A stretch of DNA of 64,000 bases from JAIBDK01 sp965261915. GTDB taxonomy: Bacteria > Pseudomonadota > Gammaproteobacteria > Arenicellales > Poriferihabitantaceae. The notes beneath the pieces were generated by a model. The model was not told the origin of the DNA. It worked only from the letters and a program-made list of their open reading frames with translations, and did not search any database. Both the position numbers and the translations under genes were made by a program. The stretch lies in assembly GCA_965261915.1 (NCBI GenBank), contig CBDHDW010000013.1, positions 930,001 through 994,000 on the forward strand, read 5' to 3'. Shown here piece by piece: positions 9,196 through 17,143 of this stretch. The number at the start of each line of letters is the position of its first letter. The stretch's first letter is position 1.

Positions 9196-9999
9196 ATGGG
9201 TTTTCTTTCCGGCAAAAGAGTATTAATCGCAGGCGTTGCCAGCAACCGATCCATAGCATGGGGAGTCGCCGAAGCCATGCACCGGGAGGGTGCGGAATTA
9301 GCATTCACTTATCCCAATGAAAAAATGAAACCTCGTGTTGCAAAGCTCGCTGCGGAAATTGGATCATCAATCGTGCTGCCATGTGATGTGTCCACAGACG
9401 AGGAAATTGCGAATCTGTTTACCGAACTGAGCAACTCGTGGGATGGATTGGATGTCCTCGTGCATTCCATTGCATTTGCTCCTCGTGAAGAACTGGAAGG
9501 ACTCTATCTTGATGCAGTAACCCGGGAAGGGTTCAATACCGCCCATGAAATCAGCTCATACAGCTTTGCCGCCATGGCCAAAGCGGCTATGCCATTGATG
9601 GAAGGCCGAAACGGATCAATGCTGACGCTGACCTATATTGGATCGATTCGCTCGATGCCGGGTTACAACGTTATGGGCCTGGCAAAAGCCAGCCTGGAAG
9701 CAAATGTGCGTTATATGGCGCAGTCACTCGGCGCCAGGGGAATTCGAGTTAATGGGATATCGGCCGGCCCCATCAGAACCCTCGCCGCCGCCGGTATAAA
9801 AAATTTCAAAAAAATGCTTCGGCATTTTGAAAAAGTCGCACCGTTGGGTCGCGCCGTTACCATAGCAGAAGTTGGCAATACCGCGGCATTTCTCGGCTCG
9901 GACCTCGCATCCGGGATCACCGGAGAAATAACTTATGTTGACGGAGGTTTTAATACCGTTGGTATCAGTGAACAATTCATCGAAGACGACAACAACTAG
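9196..9999 (+). CDS. fabI: enoyl-ACP reductase (NADH) FabI
   Basis: FabI catalyses the last reduction of each fatty-acid elongation cycle. The short-chain dehydrogenase fold is complete: GVASNRSIAWGVA cofactor loop, LVHSIAFAP, and the catalytic series LTYIGSIRSMPGYNVMGLAK, with the FabI-type second tyrosine and lysine. The C-terminal GITGEITYVDGGFN strand is also kept. Length 267 aa is normal. A GAGG ribosome binding site sits 6 bp before the ATG. The gene is monocistronic and followed by a hairpin shared with the convergent oxidoreductase gene. Confidence 0.97.
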   Translation: MGFLSGKRVLIAGVASNRSIAWGVAEAMHREGAELAFTYPNEKMKPRVAKLAAEIGSSIVLPCDVSTDEEIANLFTELSNSWDGLDVLVHSIAFAPREELEGLYLDAVTREGFNTAHEISSYSFAAMAKAAMPLMEGRNGSMLTLTYIGSIRSMPGYNVMGLAKASLEANVRYMAQSLGARGIRVNGISAGPIRTLAAAGIKNFKKMLRHFEKVAPLGRAVTIAEVGNTAAFLGSDLASGITGEITYVDGGFNTVGISEQFIEDDNN

Positions 10000-10100
10000 C
10001 GATCAGCCTTCTTCCGAACCTTCAGAAATAATCACCAAAACCCGACTTTCAGCTTTGCGTTGCAGTCGTTGGTTGATCAACATCATTAACTCCAGAGAAT

Positions 10101-10131
10101 AAAAAAGCCCGGACATTTCGTAAGTCCGAGC
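10101..10131 (-). terminator. Rho-independent terminator of the aldehyde oxidoreductase gene
   Basis: An 8-bp stem with one wobble pair (arms 10107-10114 and 10124-10131, core CGGAC/GTCCG) is followed on the minus strand by six T. It lies between the convergent fabI and oxidoreductase genes. The T-run favours the minus strand, so it should end the oxidoreductase transcript. Confidence 0.85.
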
Positions 10132-10154
10132 CGTTAAAAAAATGTAGAAAGAAA

Positions 10155-11981
10155 CTAGGCTTGTATTCCCAGCGATTCCAGTTTCGCTTCACCCGGGACA
10201 CCCTCCGCATCCCAACCGCGAGCTTCGTAGTATTGCGGAATCATCACATCCAGCTCACAAACACCCCCTTTATTAAAACCAGCCGGAACCGGTTCTTTCA
10301 AAATACGCGGCGGTAATGTGTCGTCTGCTCTGCTTAAGCCGGCTTTGAGATTGAATAATTTCTCCAGATTCCAGATACGCTCACCGGTTTTTCGCAAGCG
10401 TTCAACATCCCAGTCTCCGAGCATATCAGCATCCACCATTTTTGCAAAATCGTCGTACCCCCAGGTACCGGTGGTAAACAAGCACAATCCGGTAGAATCC
10501 ACCATGGCAACGAAATCCTGAGTCGTTGCACAGGCTTCGGCCTTTCCTTTGGTACCCGGATCAGCGTAGTCTTCCGTAAAGGTATCATGCCGCAGATGAC
10601 ACGCACCACGATTACTGGTTGCATAACCCAATCCCATGCCCTGCATGGAACGGCCATCATATCCCGCAAACTCCTGGCCTTTAGCAACCATGGCAAGTTC
10701 GGGGCGGCCGTATTTCTCGCACAACAGCTTCGATCCCAACCCAAGGTCCTGACCGAATCCTTCGTATTTTCCGGTTTTCTCAGACATCACTACCAACGCC
10801 TCAGCACTACCAAAACTCAGATCAATACCGTCGGTTTGTGCTTTCGTAATGATACCGAGCTCATATAACTCCATCGCGGCGGCAAGTGTTACACCGAAGG
10901 ATATCGGGTCCATTCCGTGTTCATTCATCATAAAACCCGCAAAAGTTAATGCGTCAAGGTCACTCACCCCGACAACCGGTCCGAATGCAAAAGCAGTTTC
11001 GTATTCCAGCCCGCCTGAAGCGACCCAGTATTGCGGGCGATCTTTTACGCTAAAGTGATTTGGGTCTATTTTGGCAATACGTCCACAACCGATGGTGCAG
11101 CCAAAACACGCTGCGTTCCGAACGAGGTTTGTATGTCCATTTCGATTTTTTAGGGTAACCGCTTTGTGGTTCACACAATTTGCACCGTCAAACGTAACAT
11201 CCTGGAAGTTATGGGTCGGTAGACCACCAAATTCCTGCATGCTGTCGAGCATGGAAAGTGTACCGTAGCGCATCAGGCCACGACGATTTCCACTGCCGTG
11301 CAGCGCTTCATTGGTTTCCTGTATGGCATTCATAAATCCCTGCGGATCTTCTTGTGTAACGCCGACGGTTCCCCTGGCGCAAATCGCTTTCAGGTTCTTG
11401 CTCCCCATTACCGCTCCAACACCGGATCGCCCTGCTGCGCGGTGCAGATCATTGACGACGCATGCATAACGAACAAGCTGCTCACCGGAAACACCAATGG
11501 CTGCAATTTTAACTTGTGGATCCTGCTGCTTTTTACGAATCCATTCGTCAGCGAACCAAACGGTTTGTCCCCAAATCTCATCCGCGGGAAGAATTTCAAC
11601 TTTGTCGTTATTTATATTCAGATAAACCGGTTTCTCTGATTTCCCGGTCAGAATCAGTAAATCGTAACCAGCGTATTTCAGTTCAGCACCAAACTTACCA
11701 CCTGAATTTGAACATGCTATAGAGCCTGTCAATGGTCCTTTGGTCACTACACCGTAGCGGCCGCTGGTACTTGCCATCGTCCCGCCCAACGGGCCAGTGG
11801 CAAAAATCAGCACATTTTCCGCGCTTAACGGATCCGCAGCAGGATCCATTTCCTCATACAAATAGCGCGATCCAAGTCCACGGCTGCCCAGATAATCGTT
11901 GGCCCAGTCCATGTTCAGCGGTTCGATGGATGTGGTGCCTGCAGTGAGGTCTACGCGGAGAATTTTCTTTTGCCAGCTCAT
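10155..11981 (-). CDS. aor: aldehyde ferredoxin oxidoreductase (tungsten/molybdopterin, AOR family)
   Basis: A 608-aa AOR-family enzyme, expected to oxidise an aldehyde (or reduce a carboxylate) using a bis-pterin tungsten centre, one 4Fe-4S cluster and ferredoxin. The cluster ligands are visible in ACFGCTIGC and in DSTGLCLF, and the N-terminal domain has GSRGLGSRYLYEE, IFATGPLGGT and GRYGVVTKGPLTGS. Substrate cannot be told from sequence. There is no adjacent MoaD-like or ferredoxin gene. It diverges from the sulfite reductase operon over a 330-bp region containing a palindrome that could control both. AOR enzymes are mostly described from anaerobes, so one in this setting is notable. Confidence 0.93.
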   Translation of the reverse strand: MSWQKKILRVDLTAGTTSIEPLNMDWANDYLGSRGLGSRYLYEEMDPAADPLSAENVLIFATGPLGGTMASTSGRYGVVTKGPLTGSIACSNSGGKFGAELKYAGYDLLILTGKSEKPVYLNINNDKVEILPADEIWGQTVWFADEWIRKKQQDPQVKIAAIGVSGEQLVRYACVVNDLHRAAGRSGVGAVMGSKNLKAICARGTVGVTQEDPQGFMNAIQETNEALHGSGNRRGLMRYGTLSMLDSMQEFGGLPTHNFQDVTFDGANCVNHKAVTLKNRNGHTNLVRNAACFGCTIGCGRIAKIDPNHFSVKDRPQYWVASGGLEYETAFAFGPVVGVSDLDALTFAGFMMNEHGMDPISFGVTLAAAMELYELGIITKAQTDGIDLSFGSAEALVVMSEKTGKYEGFGQDLGLGSKLLCEKYGRPELAMVAKGQEFAGYDGRSMQGMGLGYATSNRGACHLRHDTFTEDYADPGTKGKAEACATTQDFVAMVDSTGLCLFTTGTWGYDDFAKMVDADMLGDWDVERLRKTGERIWNLEKLFNLKAGLSRADDTLPPRILKEPVPAGFNKGGVCELDVMIPQYYEARGWDAEGVPGEAKLESLGIQA

Positions 11982-12061
11982 GAAATTGGTCTCTATCAGA
12001 GGTTATTGGGTTTATATTGAATATCTTTCTGAATTTCACAACATAAATCCAGTGAAATAAT

Positions 12062-12079
12062 TGCAACAAGATTGTTGCA
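12062..12079. promoter_or_regulatory. operator-like palindrome between aor and the sulfite reductase operon
   Basis: TGCAACAAGATTGTTGCA is a perfect inverted repeat of 8 bp around a 2-bp centre. Its right end overlaps the -35 box (TTGCAT, 12075-12080) of the plus-strand promoter. Its left end supplies a TTGCAA on the minus strand, a possible -35 for aor. A dimeric regulator bound here could control both directions. I do not recognise the site as a known FNR, CRP or CysB consensus. Confidence 0.6.
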
Positions 12080-12103
12080 TTGATTGTAAACCATCTTTAT
12101 ACT
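12075..12103 (+). promoter_or_regulatory. sigma70 promoter of the sulfite reductase leader
   Basis: TTGCAT (12075-12080), a 17-bp spacer and TATACT (12098-12103) give a near-ideal sigma70 promoter. The expected start point, about 7 bp after the -10 box, falls on or next to the ATG at 12111, so the first ORF of the transcript would be leaderless. Confidence 0.7.
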
Positions 12104-12110
12104 CCGCCCC

Positions 12111-12218
12111 ATGTTTACAATACAAAATATTCTTCCAACACACGCCTCTTCAATGGCGCTTACCTGTTGCTGTACAACGGGGAGCGTTGGCTCGTGTGAT
12201 GTATTGCGATTACATTAG
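12111..12218 (+). CDS. poly-cysteine leader peptide (35 aa), candidate attenuator ORF
   Basis: A small ORF starts at or within a base or two of the predicted transcription start, so it would be translated leaderless. Codons 19-21 are TGT TGC TGT, giving three consecutive cysteines (12165-12173), with a fourth Cys at codon 29. The downstream operon makes sulfide for cysteine synthesis. Poly-Cys leader ORFs before sulfur-assimilation genes are known as cysteine-responsive attenuators in mycobacteria, where many are also leaderless. The ORF stops 93 bp before the sulfite reductase start. Translation is not proven and the reading depends on a visually identified promoter. Confidence 0.6.
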   Translation: MFTIQNILPTHASSMALTCCCTTGSVGSCDVLRLH

Positions 12219-12307
12219 AATTTCCCCGCCCGTCTTCTACTCAACGCTCCCCCTCAATATTGACTCTATAGAGTCTTAATTCACGGGTTGTTTTAATTTT
12301 GGAGCGT
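12179..12307 (+). promoter_or_regulatory. mutually exclusive RNA stems controlling the sulfite reductase RBS
   Basis: Three leader segments can pair in two ways. GGGGAGCGTTG (12179-12189, inside the poly-Cys ORF) is perfectly complementary to CAACGCTCCCC (12242-12252). Part of that second segment, ACGCTCC (12244-12250), is also perfectly complementary to GGAGCGT (12301-12307), which contains the Shine-Dalgarno sequence of the sulfite reductase gene. The first pairing leaves the RBS free, the second hides it. A 14-bp palindrome, GACTCTATAGAGTC (12262-12275), lies in the loop of the second structure. The first segment begins 5 nt after the Cys-Cys-Cys codons, about the leading edge of a ribosome stalled there. 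Confidence 0.6.
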
Positions 12308-12311
12308 CACA

Positions 12312-13982
12312 ATGTATCAATATTCTGTATCTGACCAAACTCAGATTGACAATCGTGTAATTGAATTTCGCGATCAAACAAGCCGCTATCTGCAAGGTAG
12401 TTTAAGCGAAGATCAGTTTCGACCACTGCGCTTAATGAACGGGCTTTACGAAGAGCGATATGCGCCGATGCTCAGGGTCGCCATACCGTATGGTGAACTT
12501 AACTCAACCCAACTCCGAAAACTCGCCGCTGTTTCCCGCAAATACGATAAAGGATATGGCCATATCACCACCCGACAAAACATACAGTTTAACTGGCTTC
12601 AAATTGGCCAGGTGCCTGACCTGCTCGAGGAACTTTCCCAAGTGCAGATGCATGCCATTCAAACCAGCGGTAACTGCATACGAAATATCACAACAGACCC
12701 GCTCGCTGGAATCATTACAGACGAGGTAGAAGATCCGCGGCCGTGGTGCGAAATTATTCGACAATGGGCAACCCTGCACCCAGAATTTCTATATCTTCCA
12801 AGGAAATTTAAAATTGCGGTTACCGGAGCAGCGACGGACCGAGCCGCAATACTGGCACATGATATTGGATTACGTCTGGTGCCTGGATCTGATGGAGAAA
12901 TCGGATTTCAGGTTTATGTTGGCGGCGGCCTCGGCAGGACTCCTGTCGTTGGGAAACCCCTGAAAGAATTTTTACCTAAACGAGATTTACTTCTCTACCT
13001 TGAGGCCATACTAAGAATTTACAATTTATTGGGTCGTCGAGACAATAAATACAAAGCCCGCATAAAAATTCTCGTCAATAGTATGGGGATAGTTAAATTT
13101 CGCAATCTGGTTGAAGAAAAATTTTCTGAGATCGAAAACTCCGATTTACGCTTGACTAAACAACACATTGCGGAAATCAAGAGACGGTTTAAAAACCCGG
13201 TTTTAGATAGCATGATACATTTTTCTGACAAGCATACTGACATTGATGTCGCTGCAGATTCCGCCCCAGAAGAATATATCCGCTGGAAAACTCATAATGT
13301 GATTCATTCGAAGTTCGCGCAGTTTCGATCCGTTCATATTTCTCTCAAAAACCTAAAAACTGCGCCAGGAGATATCACCGCGTTGGAAATGGAAGCGATT
13401 GCGAAAATTGCTGACAGATATACCGGGGGCATTGTTCGAACAACTCACAATCAAAATCTGTTGCTTCCACTGGTTCACCATTCACGTTTGTACGAGCTTT
13501 GGGCGGAACTGCATGCGGTAAAGAAATCCGACAGTAATATCAATACTGTGCAGGACATTATTTGCTGCCCTGGTATGGAGTTCTGCAGTCTGGCCAACAC
13601 TACCTCAATTCCCATTGCTCTTGAAATTCAACAACGCTTCACTGATCCCGTAGAAATTCAAACCCTGGGTAATATCCAGATCAAAATTTCTGGTTGTATG
13701 AATGCCTGCGGCCATCATCATATCGGCCACATTGGAATCCTCGGTGTCGACAAAAAAGGAGAGCAGTGGTTTCAGCTAACGCTGGGGGGCCGTTCAGATG
13801 AAAATTTACAACTGGGTGAACGATTGGGGCCAGCGGTCGATCGCCATCATATCGCCAATGCGGTTGAATTGATTATCCGACACTATATGTCCATCAGAGA
13901 AAATTCCAGAGAAACATTTCTGCAAACGATATCACGAGTGGGAATTGACCCTTTCAAGAGAGTCGTTTATGAAAAACTGTGA
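12312..13982 (+). CDS. cysI: siroheme sulfite (nitrite/sulfite) reductase hemoprotein, CysI-like
   Basis: A 556-aa hemoprotein with the duplicated ferredoxin-like half domains and siroheme/4Fe-4S domains of assimilatory sulfite reductases. The N-terminal block FRPLRLMNGLYEERYAPMLR and GHITTRQNIQFNW are the substrate and siroheme region. The cluster-siroheme cysteines lie in CCPGMEFCSLA (CX5C) and SGCMNACGHHH (CX3C). It likely reduces sulfite to sulfide for cysteine synthesis; nitrite cannot be excluded by sequence alone. The strong RBS GGAG lies 7 bp before ATG and is part of the proposed leader switch. The following DUF934 gene overlaps it by 14 bp, a usual cysI partner in proteobacteria. 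Confidence 0.92.
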   Translation: MYQYSVSDQTQIDNRVIEFRDQTSRYLQGSLSEDQFRPLRLMNGLYEERYAPMLRVAIPYGELNSTQLRKLAAVSRKYDKGYGHITTRQNIQFNWLQIGQVPDLLEELSQVQMHAIQTSGNCIRNITTDPLAGIITDEVEDPRPWCEIIRQWATLHPEFLYLPRKFKIAVTGAATDRAAILAHDIGLRLVPGSDGEIGFQVYVGGGLGRTPVVGKPLKEFLPKRDLLLYLEAILRIYNLLGRRDNKYKARIKILVNSMGIVKFRNLVEEKFSEIENSDLRLTKQHIAEIKRRFKNPVLDSMIHFSDKHTDIDVAADSAPEEYIRWKTHNVIHSKFAQFRSVHISLKNLKTAPGDITALEMEAIAKIADRYTGGIVRTTHNQNLLLPLVHHSRLYELWAELHAVKKSDSNINTVQDIICCPGMEFCSLANTTSIPIALEIQQRFTDPVEIQTLGNIQIKISGCMNACGHHHIGHIGILGVDKKGEQWFQLTLGGRSDENLQLGERLGPAVDRHHIANAVELIIRHYMSIRENSRETFLQTISRVGIDPFKRVVYEKL

Positions 13983-14232
13983 TTTATACTTACCCGTGGA
14001 TAGAATTATAGATGTTGATCTCAGTCGACTCTCCGGAAAACATCGCGTAATCGTTGAGATCGACAGCTTTCTTGACGGTAGAATATTCAGTCTGGGCCAG
14101 GAAATCAGGCGGATGGGATATACCGGGAAATTAGTTGCTCTAGGTGAATTTTTGCCTGATCAATTACCCTATCTTTCAAAATGTGGTTTTGATCAATACG
14201 GAATTGCATTAGATCATTTGGGTGCACTGTAA
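13969..14232 (+). CDS. short DUF934 protein, sulfite reductase partner
   Basis: An 87-residue protein matching the core of DUF934 (FLDGRIFSLGQEIRRMGYTG, then FLPDQLPYLSKCGFD). Members are usually encoded right after cysI and are thought to help the siroheme reductase, perhaps as an electron-transfer or assembly partner; the biochemical role is not settled. Usual members are about 150-170 aa, so this one is short and lacks most of the N-terminal region. I chose the ATG at 13969, which overlaps the end of cysI by 14 bp and suggests translational coupling; the frame itself is open from 13945. Confidence 0.8.
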   Translation: MKNCDLYLPVDRIIDVDLSRLSGKHRVIVEIDSFLDGRIFSLGQEIRRMGYTGKLVALGEFLPDQLPYLSKCGFDQYGIALDHLGAL

Positions 14233-14267
14233 CACCGATGAGAACGTGCAGTTCACTTGTTGATCAA

Positions 14268-14825
14268 CTATTCTGAAACGGCGCCAAGCGGAAAGAAGAA
14301 CCCTGCACTGTATATCCCCATCACTTCAGAATTTGTATGTGGATCGATCTGTGTCTCAGCAATATCAATCAATTCATAAAAAACGGATCGGGAAAGTCTT
14401 GCCTGGAGCTGATTTCTCACCATGACGTAGGGTATCGGATTTTCGCGATGGTTATGCTGACGCATATACACCGGATGATCCAGATCAATCATGACTACGT
14501 CGTCCATGTTACTTCGTAAATACAGCTCTGACACCTCCTGTGCCCCGACCTTCTGCAGTTCAATAATTTGAAACGGCACATCGTCAACCTGAATTCGATA
14601 TTTCACTGGTGGTGTTACCAAAAAGTATTCGCCATCCTCAATACGAAGCACGGTCGAAAATAGTTTTGCAATACGCTCCCTGGTAATTGGCGACCCCTGA
14701 TAGAACCACGCACCTTGAGCATCAATACGAATATCTATATCGACCCACTTCTCTGGATGCCAGCGATCTATCGGCTGATCTTTAAATGGTTCAAGCCGAT
14801 CAAAAAGCGATTCGATAGAGGTCAT
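14268..14825 (-). CDS. DUF1285 protein
   Basis: A 185-aa cytoplasmic protein with the full DUF1285 pattern: DIDIRIDAQGAWFYQGSPI, then RIEDGEYFLVTPPVKYRI and VMIDLDHPVY. No catalytic function is known to me for the family. No signal peptide or membrane segment is seen. It lies 48 bp beyond hrcA on the same strand and may be co-transcribed with it. Confidence 0.85.
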   Translation of the reverse strand: MTSIESLFDRLEPFKDQPIDRWHPEKWVDIDIRIDAQGAWFYQGSPITRERIAKLFSTVLRIEDGEYFLVTPPVKYRIQVDDVPFQIIELQKVGAQEVSELYLRSNMDDVVMIDLDHPVYMRQHNHRENPIPYVMVRNQLQARLSRSVFYELIDIAETQIDPHTNSEVMGIYSAGFFFPLGAVSE

Positions 14826-14873
14826 ATTCTAGACCACCATTGTGCTGCACACAGGCAAAAGATTGATGAAACG

Positions 14874-15932
14874 CTATTGGGAATGATGCGAGCTGAGTGC
14901 CGAGCCGAGTAATTTCGCCGTCACATCCACGGCAGATATTACTTCTTCGTATTGCATGCGTGTTGGACCAATGACGCCGAGCACACCTACGCGTTCGTTG
15001 TCAACCTCATAAGGCGCAGCAATAACGCTGCAGTCGCGGAAGGGTCGGTATCCGGATTCTTCACCGATAAAAATATTCACGCCTTCTGCAAACATGCTTT
15101 TCTGCAAAAGATCGAACAAAACCTGTTTGGTTTTGAAGGTGTCGAATAGTTCTTTAAGCTGGTCAAGTTCAGAAAATTCCGGAATGGCGAGTAAATTATG
15201 CTCTCCGCTTACGAGTACATTCTCTGCAGATTCATCTTCATTAAAAAATTGTCCTGCCATATTCACTGCGGTACGCATTTCTGCATGCATATTCTGGTGA
15301 TCAGACTGCATGTGGGAAAGCAGCTCTGCACGGACACCTTCCAATGATTTAGTACTGTATTGGGAGTTGAAGTAGTTGGCAGATTCGATTAACTCAGATT
15401 CTGTATATTCGCGGTGGGCGCTGAGCACTTTATTTTGAACCTGCCCATCCTCGGTTACCAAAATAGCCAATACCCGCTGGTCTGACAGTTTCAAAAACTC
15501 AATCTGGCGAATATGCGAACGATTTTGATCTGGCGTGGATACAATCCCGGCAAAAGATGTAATTTGCGAAAGCATCTCCGTGGCGCTGGAAAGGATGGTT
15601 TTTGGATCAGAAATGCCCTGCAGGCGAGCCGTCATGCTGTTTAAAGAACTTCGATTCATCGAACCCGCTTTTAGCAGGCCGTTGATAAAAAATCGGTATC
15701 CCTTTGCCGTGGGTACGCGTCCGGCGGAAGTATGCGGTGCCTGAATGAAACCGTAGTCCTCAAGATCAGCCATCACATTTCGGATCGAAGCGGCGCTAAG
15801 TGACAACTCAGATTGCTTCGCCAGAGTTCGTGATCCCACAGGATTTCCATCATGGATATAGCGGCGAACCAAACCGCTGAGCACCATCTGTGCGCGGTCA
15901 TTTAGTTCATTAAATTCAGCGTCGGAAGTCAA
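14874..15932 (-). CDS. hrcA: heat-inducible transcription repressor HrcA
   Basis: HrcA represses chaperone genes by binding CIRCE inverted repeats and needs GroEL to be active. The 352-aa protein has the winged-helix N-terminus (SAASIRNVMADLEDYGFIQ, then PHTSAGRVPTAKGYRFFI) and the dimerisation and inserted domains (LVTEDGQVQNK, GVLGVIGPTRMQYEEVISAVD). It is located away from grpE-dnaK-dnaJ, which lie about 25 kb to the right. No CIRCE element could be read upstream of hrcA or upstream of those genes, so its targets probably lie elsewhere, most likely groESL. Confidence 0.95.
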   Translation of the reverse strand: MTSDAEFNELNDRAQMVLSGLVRRYIHDGNPVGSRTLAKQSELSLSAASIRNVMADLEDYGFIQAPHTSAGRVPTAKGYRFFINGLLKAGSMNRSSLNSMTARLQGISDPKTILSSATEMLSQITSFAGIVSTPDQNRSHIRQIEFLKLSDQRVLAILVTEDGQVQNKVLSAHREYTESELIESANYFNSQYSTKSLEGVRAELLSHMQSDHQNMHAEMRTAVNMAGQFFNEDESAENVLVSGEHNLLAIPEFSELDQLKELFDTFKTKQVLFDLLQKSMFAEGVNIFIGEESGYRPFRDCSVIAAPYEVDNERVGVLGVIGPTRMQYEEVISAVDVTAKLLGSALSSHHSQ

Positions 15933-16257
15933 TCAGGATAACCGTAAAATAGAGTGCGAGCAGCAAAGATTCCAAGTCGTATTACTAACACTGACGCTAA
16001 CAATGGGGTGTTACGCTGTCAAGACAATATTTGGCAATAGTAGCTGATCACGGCTGCTCGTATGCCAGTAAACCACAAACTCATTGCTTATTCAAACGCG
16101 CTTAGAAAGCCCTGAATCAGACTGAAATATTATGCAACTCTATGGGTTCTGTGACATAATTATTTCTCATAAAATAGTTGCCCGAATTGTTATATTGAAT
16201 TCATAACTATTTGATATTTTTCTGATTTATTCTATCAACAGAAATTCAGGCCATCTT
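15933..16257. other. divergent hrcA/nadK intergenic region
   Basis: This 325-bp stretch is AT-rich towards nadK and should hold promoters for both genes. On the hrcA side there is TTGACA with CCCCAT 8 bp after it (around 16000-16025 on the minus strand), but the spacing is too short for an RpoH promoter. No CIRCE repeat, small ORF or strong hairpin was found. Confidence 0.4.
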
Positions 16258-17121
16258 GTGATCATCAAAAATATAGGGCTGTTCGGAAAATTTCACGATA
16301 GTAGTGTCGCCGACGCTGTTGTCGAGGTGAAACAATTTCTTGAAGCCAGGGGACTCATCGTATTGCTCGGAAATACAACATCCGCTGAAATAGAAGGTGA
16401 GCGTCTGGACGATCAGGATAGTTCAGCAGCAGAAATTTTGGATCTTGCGGTCGTTGTTGGTGGTGACGGTACCATGCTTAACGTTGCTCGCATGCTGTCG
16501 GACTATGCTGTACCGGCGATTGGCGTAAATCTGGGAAGGTTGGGGTTTCTTACTGATATATCATTGAGTGACATTGAGAATAGTTTTCTAGCCATACTCA
16601 ATAGTGAATTCACTATTGAGCATCGAACCATGCTGCAGTGTCGTATCGTTGATGATGGTAAGGAAATATTCAAAGGTACCGCTCTAAACGATATCGTCGT
16701 TTCCAAAGGTAACACTGGGCGGCTGATCGAGTTTGAAACCCGGGTAAACGGGCAACGTGCCAGCCATCCACGGAGTGACGGCATTATTTTAGCGACACCA
16801 ACTGGCTCTACTGCTTATGCCCTATCTGCGGGTGGTCCCATCATCTACCCTGACCTTCCGGTTATTAGTATGTCACCGATCTGTCCTCACACATTAAGCA
16901 ATCGACCAATCATTCTGGATGAAAAAGCGGAAATCAGCATTACCTCAATTGAAGCGCCAGAAGCACCGGCAATCCTCACAATTGATGGGGTACTTTGCTG
17001 TGAAATACACGGCAGCGAGGATATCCAGGTAACCAGTGCACCAAAGAAGTTGCAGTTAGTGCGTATTAATGGTTTCAATTATTTTGAAACACTGCAGTCC
17101 AAACTGGGCTGGCAACCGTAA
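16258..17121 (+). CDS. nadK: NAD kinase
   Basis: NAD kinase phosphorylates NAD to NADP. The 287-aa protein has the GGDGT motif (VVVGGDGTMLNVARML), VNLGRLGFLTDI, the LNDIVVSKGNTGRLIEFE region and the glycine-rich LATPTGSTAYALSAGGPI. It begins with GTG, since no ATG is available in the conserved N-terminal strand NIGLFGKFHD. It is followed 22 bp later by recN on the same strand. The nadK-recN pairing is common in gammaproteobacteria. Confidence 0.96.
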   Translation: MIIKNIGLFGKFHDSSVADAVVEVKQFLEARGLIVLLGNTTSAEIEGERLDDQDSSAAEILDLAVVVGGDGTMLNVARMLSDYAVPAIGVNLGRLGFLTDISLSDIENSFLAILNSEFTIEHRTMLQCRIVDDGKEIFKGTALNDIVVSKGNTGRLIEFETRVNGQRASHPRSDGIILATPTGSTAYALSAGGPIIYPDLPVISMSPICPHTLSNRPIILDEKAEISITSIEAPEAPAILTIDGVLCCEIHGSEDIQVTSAPKKLQLVRINGFNYFETLQSKLGWQP

Positions 17122-17143
17122 GCAATTAGTACAGATATGAGTC

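Noticed and set aside
15933..16257. CIRCE element upstream of hrcA
   Set aside because: A single GAGTGC near 15951 is not followed by an inverted partner at 9-bp spacing.
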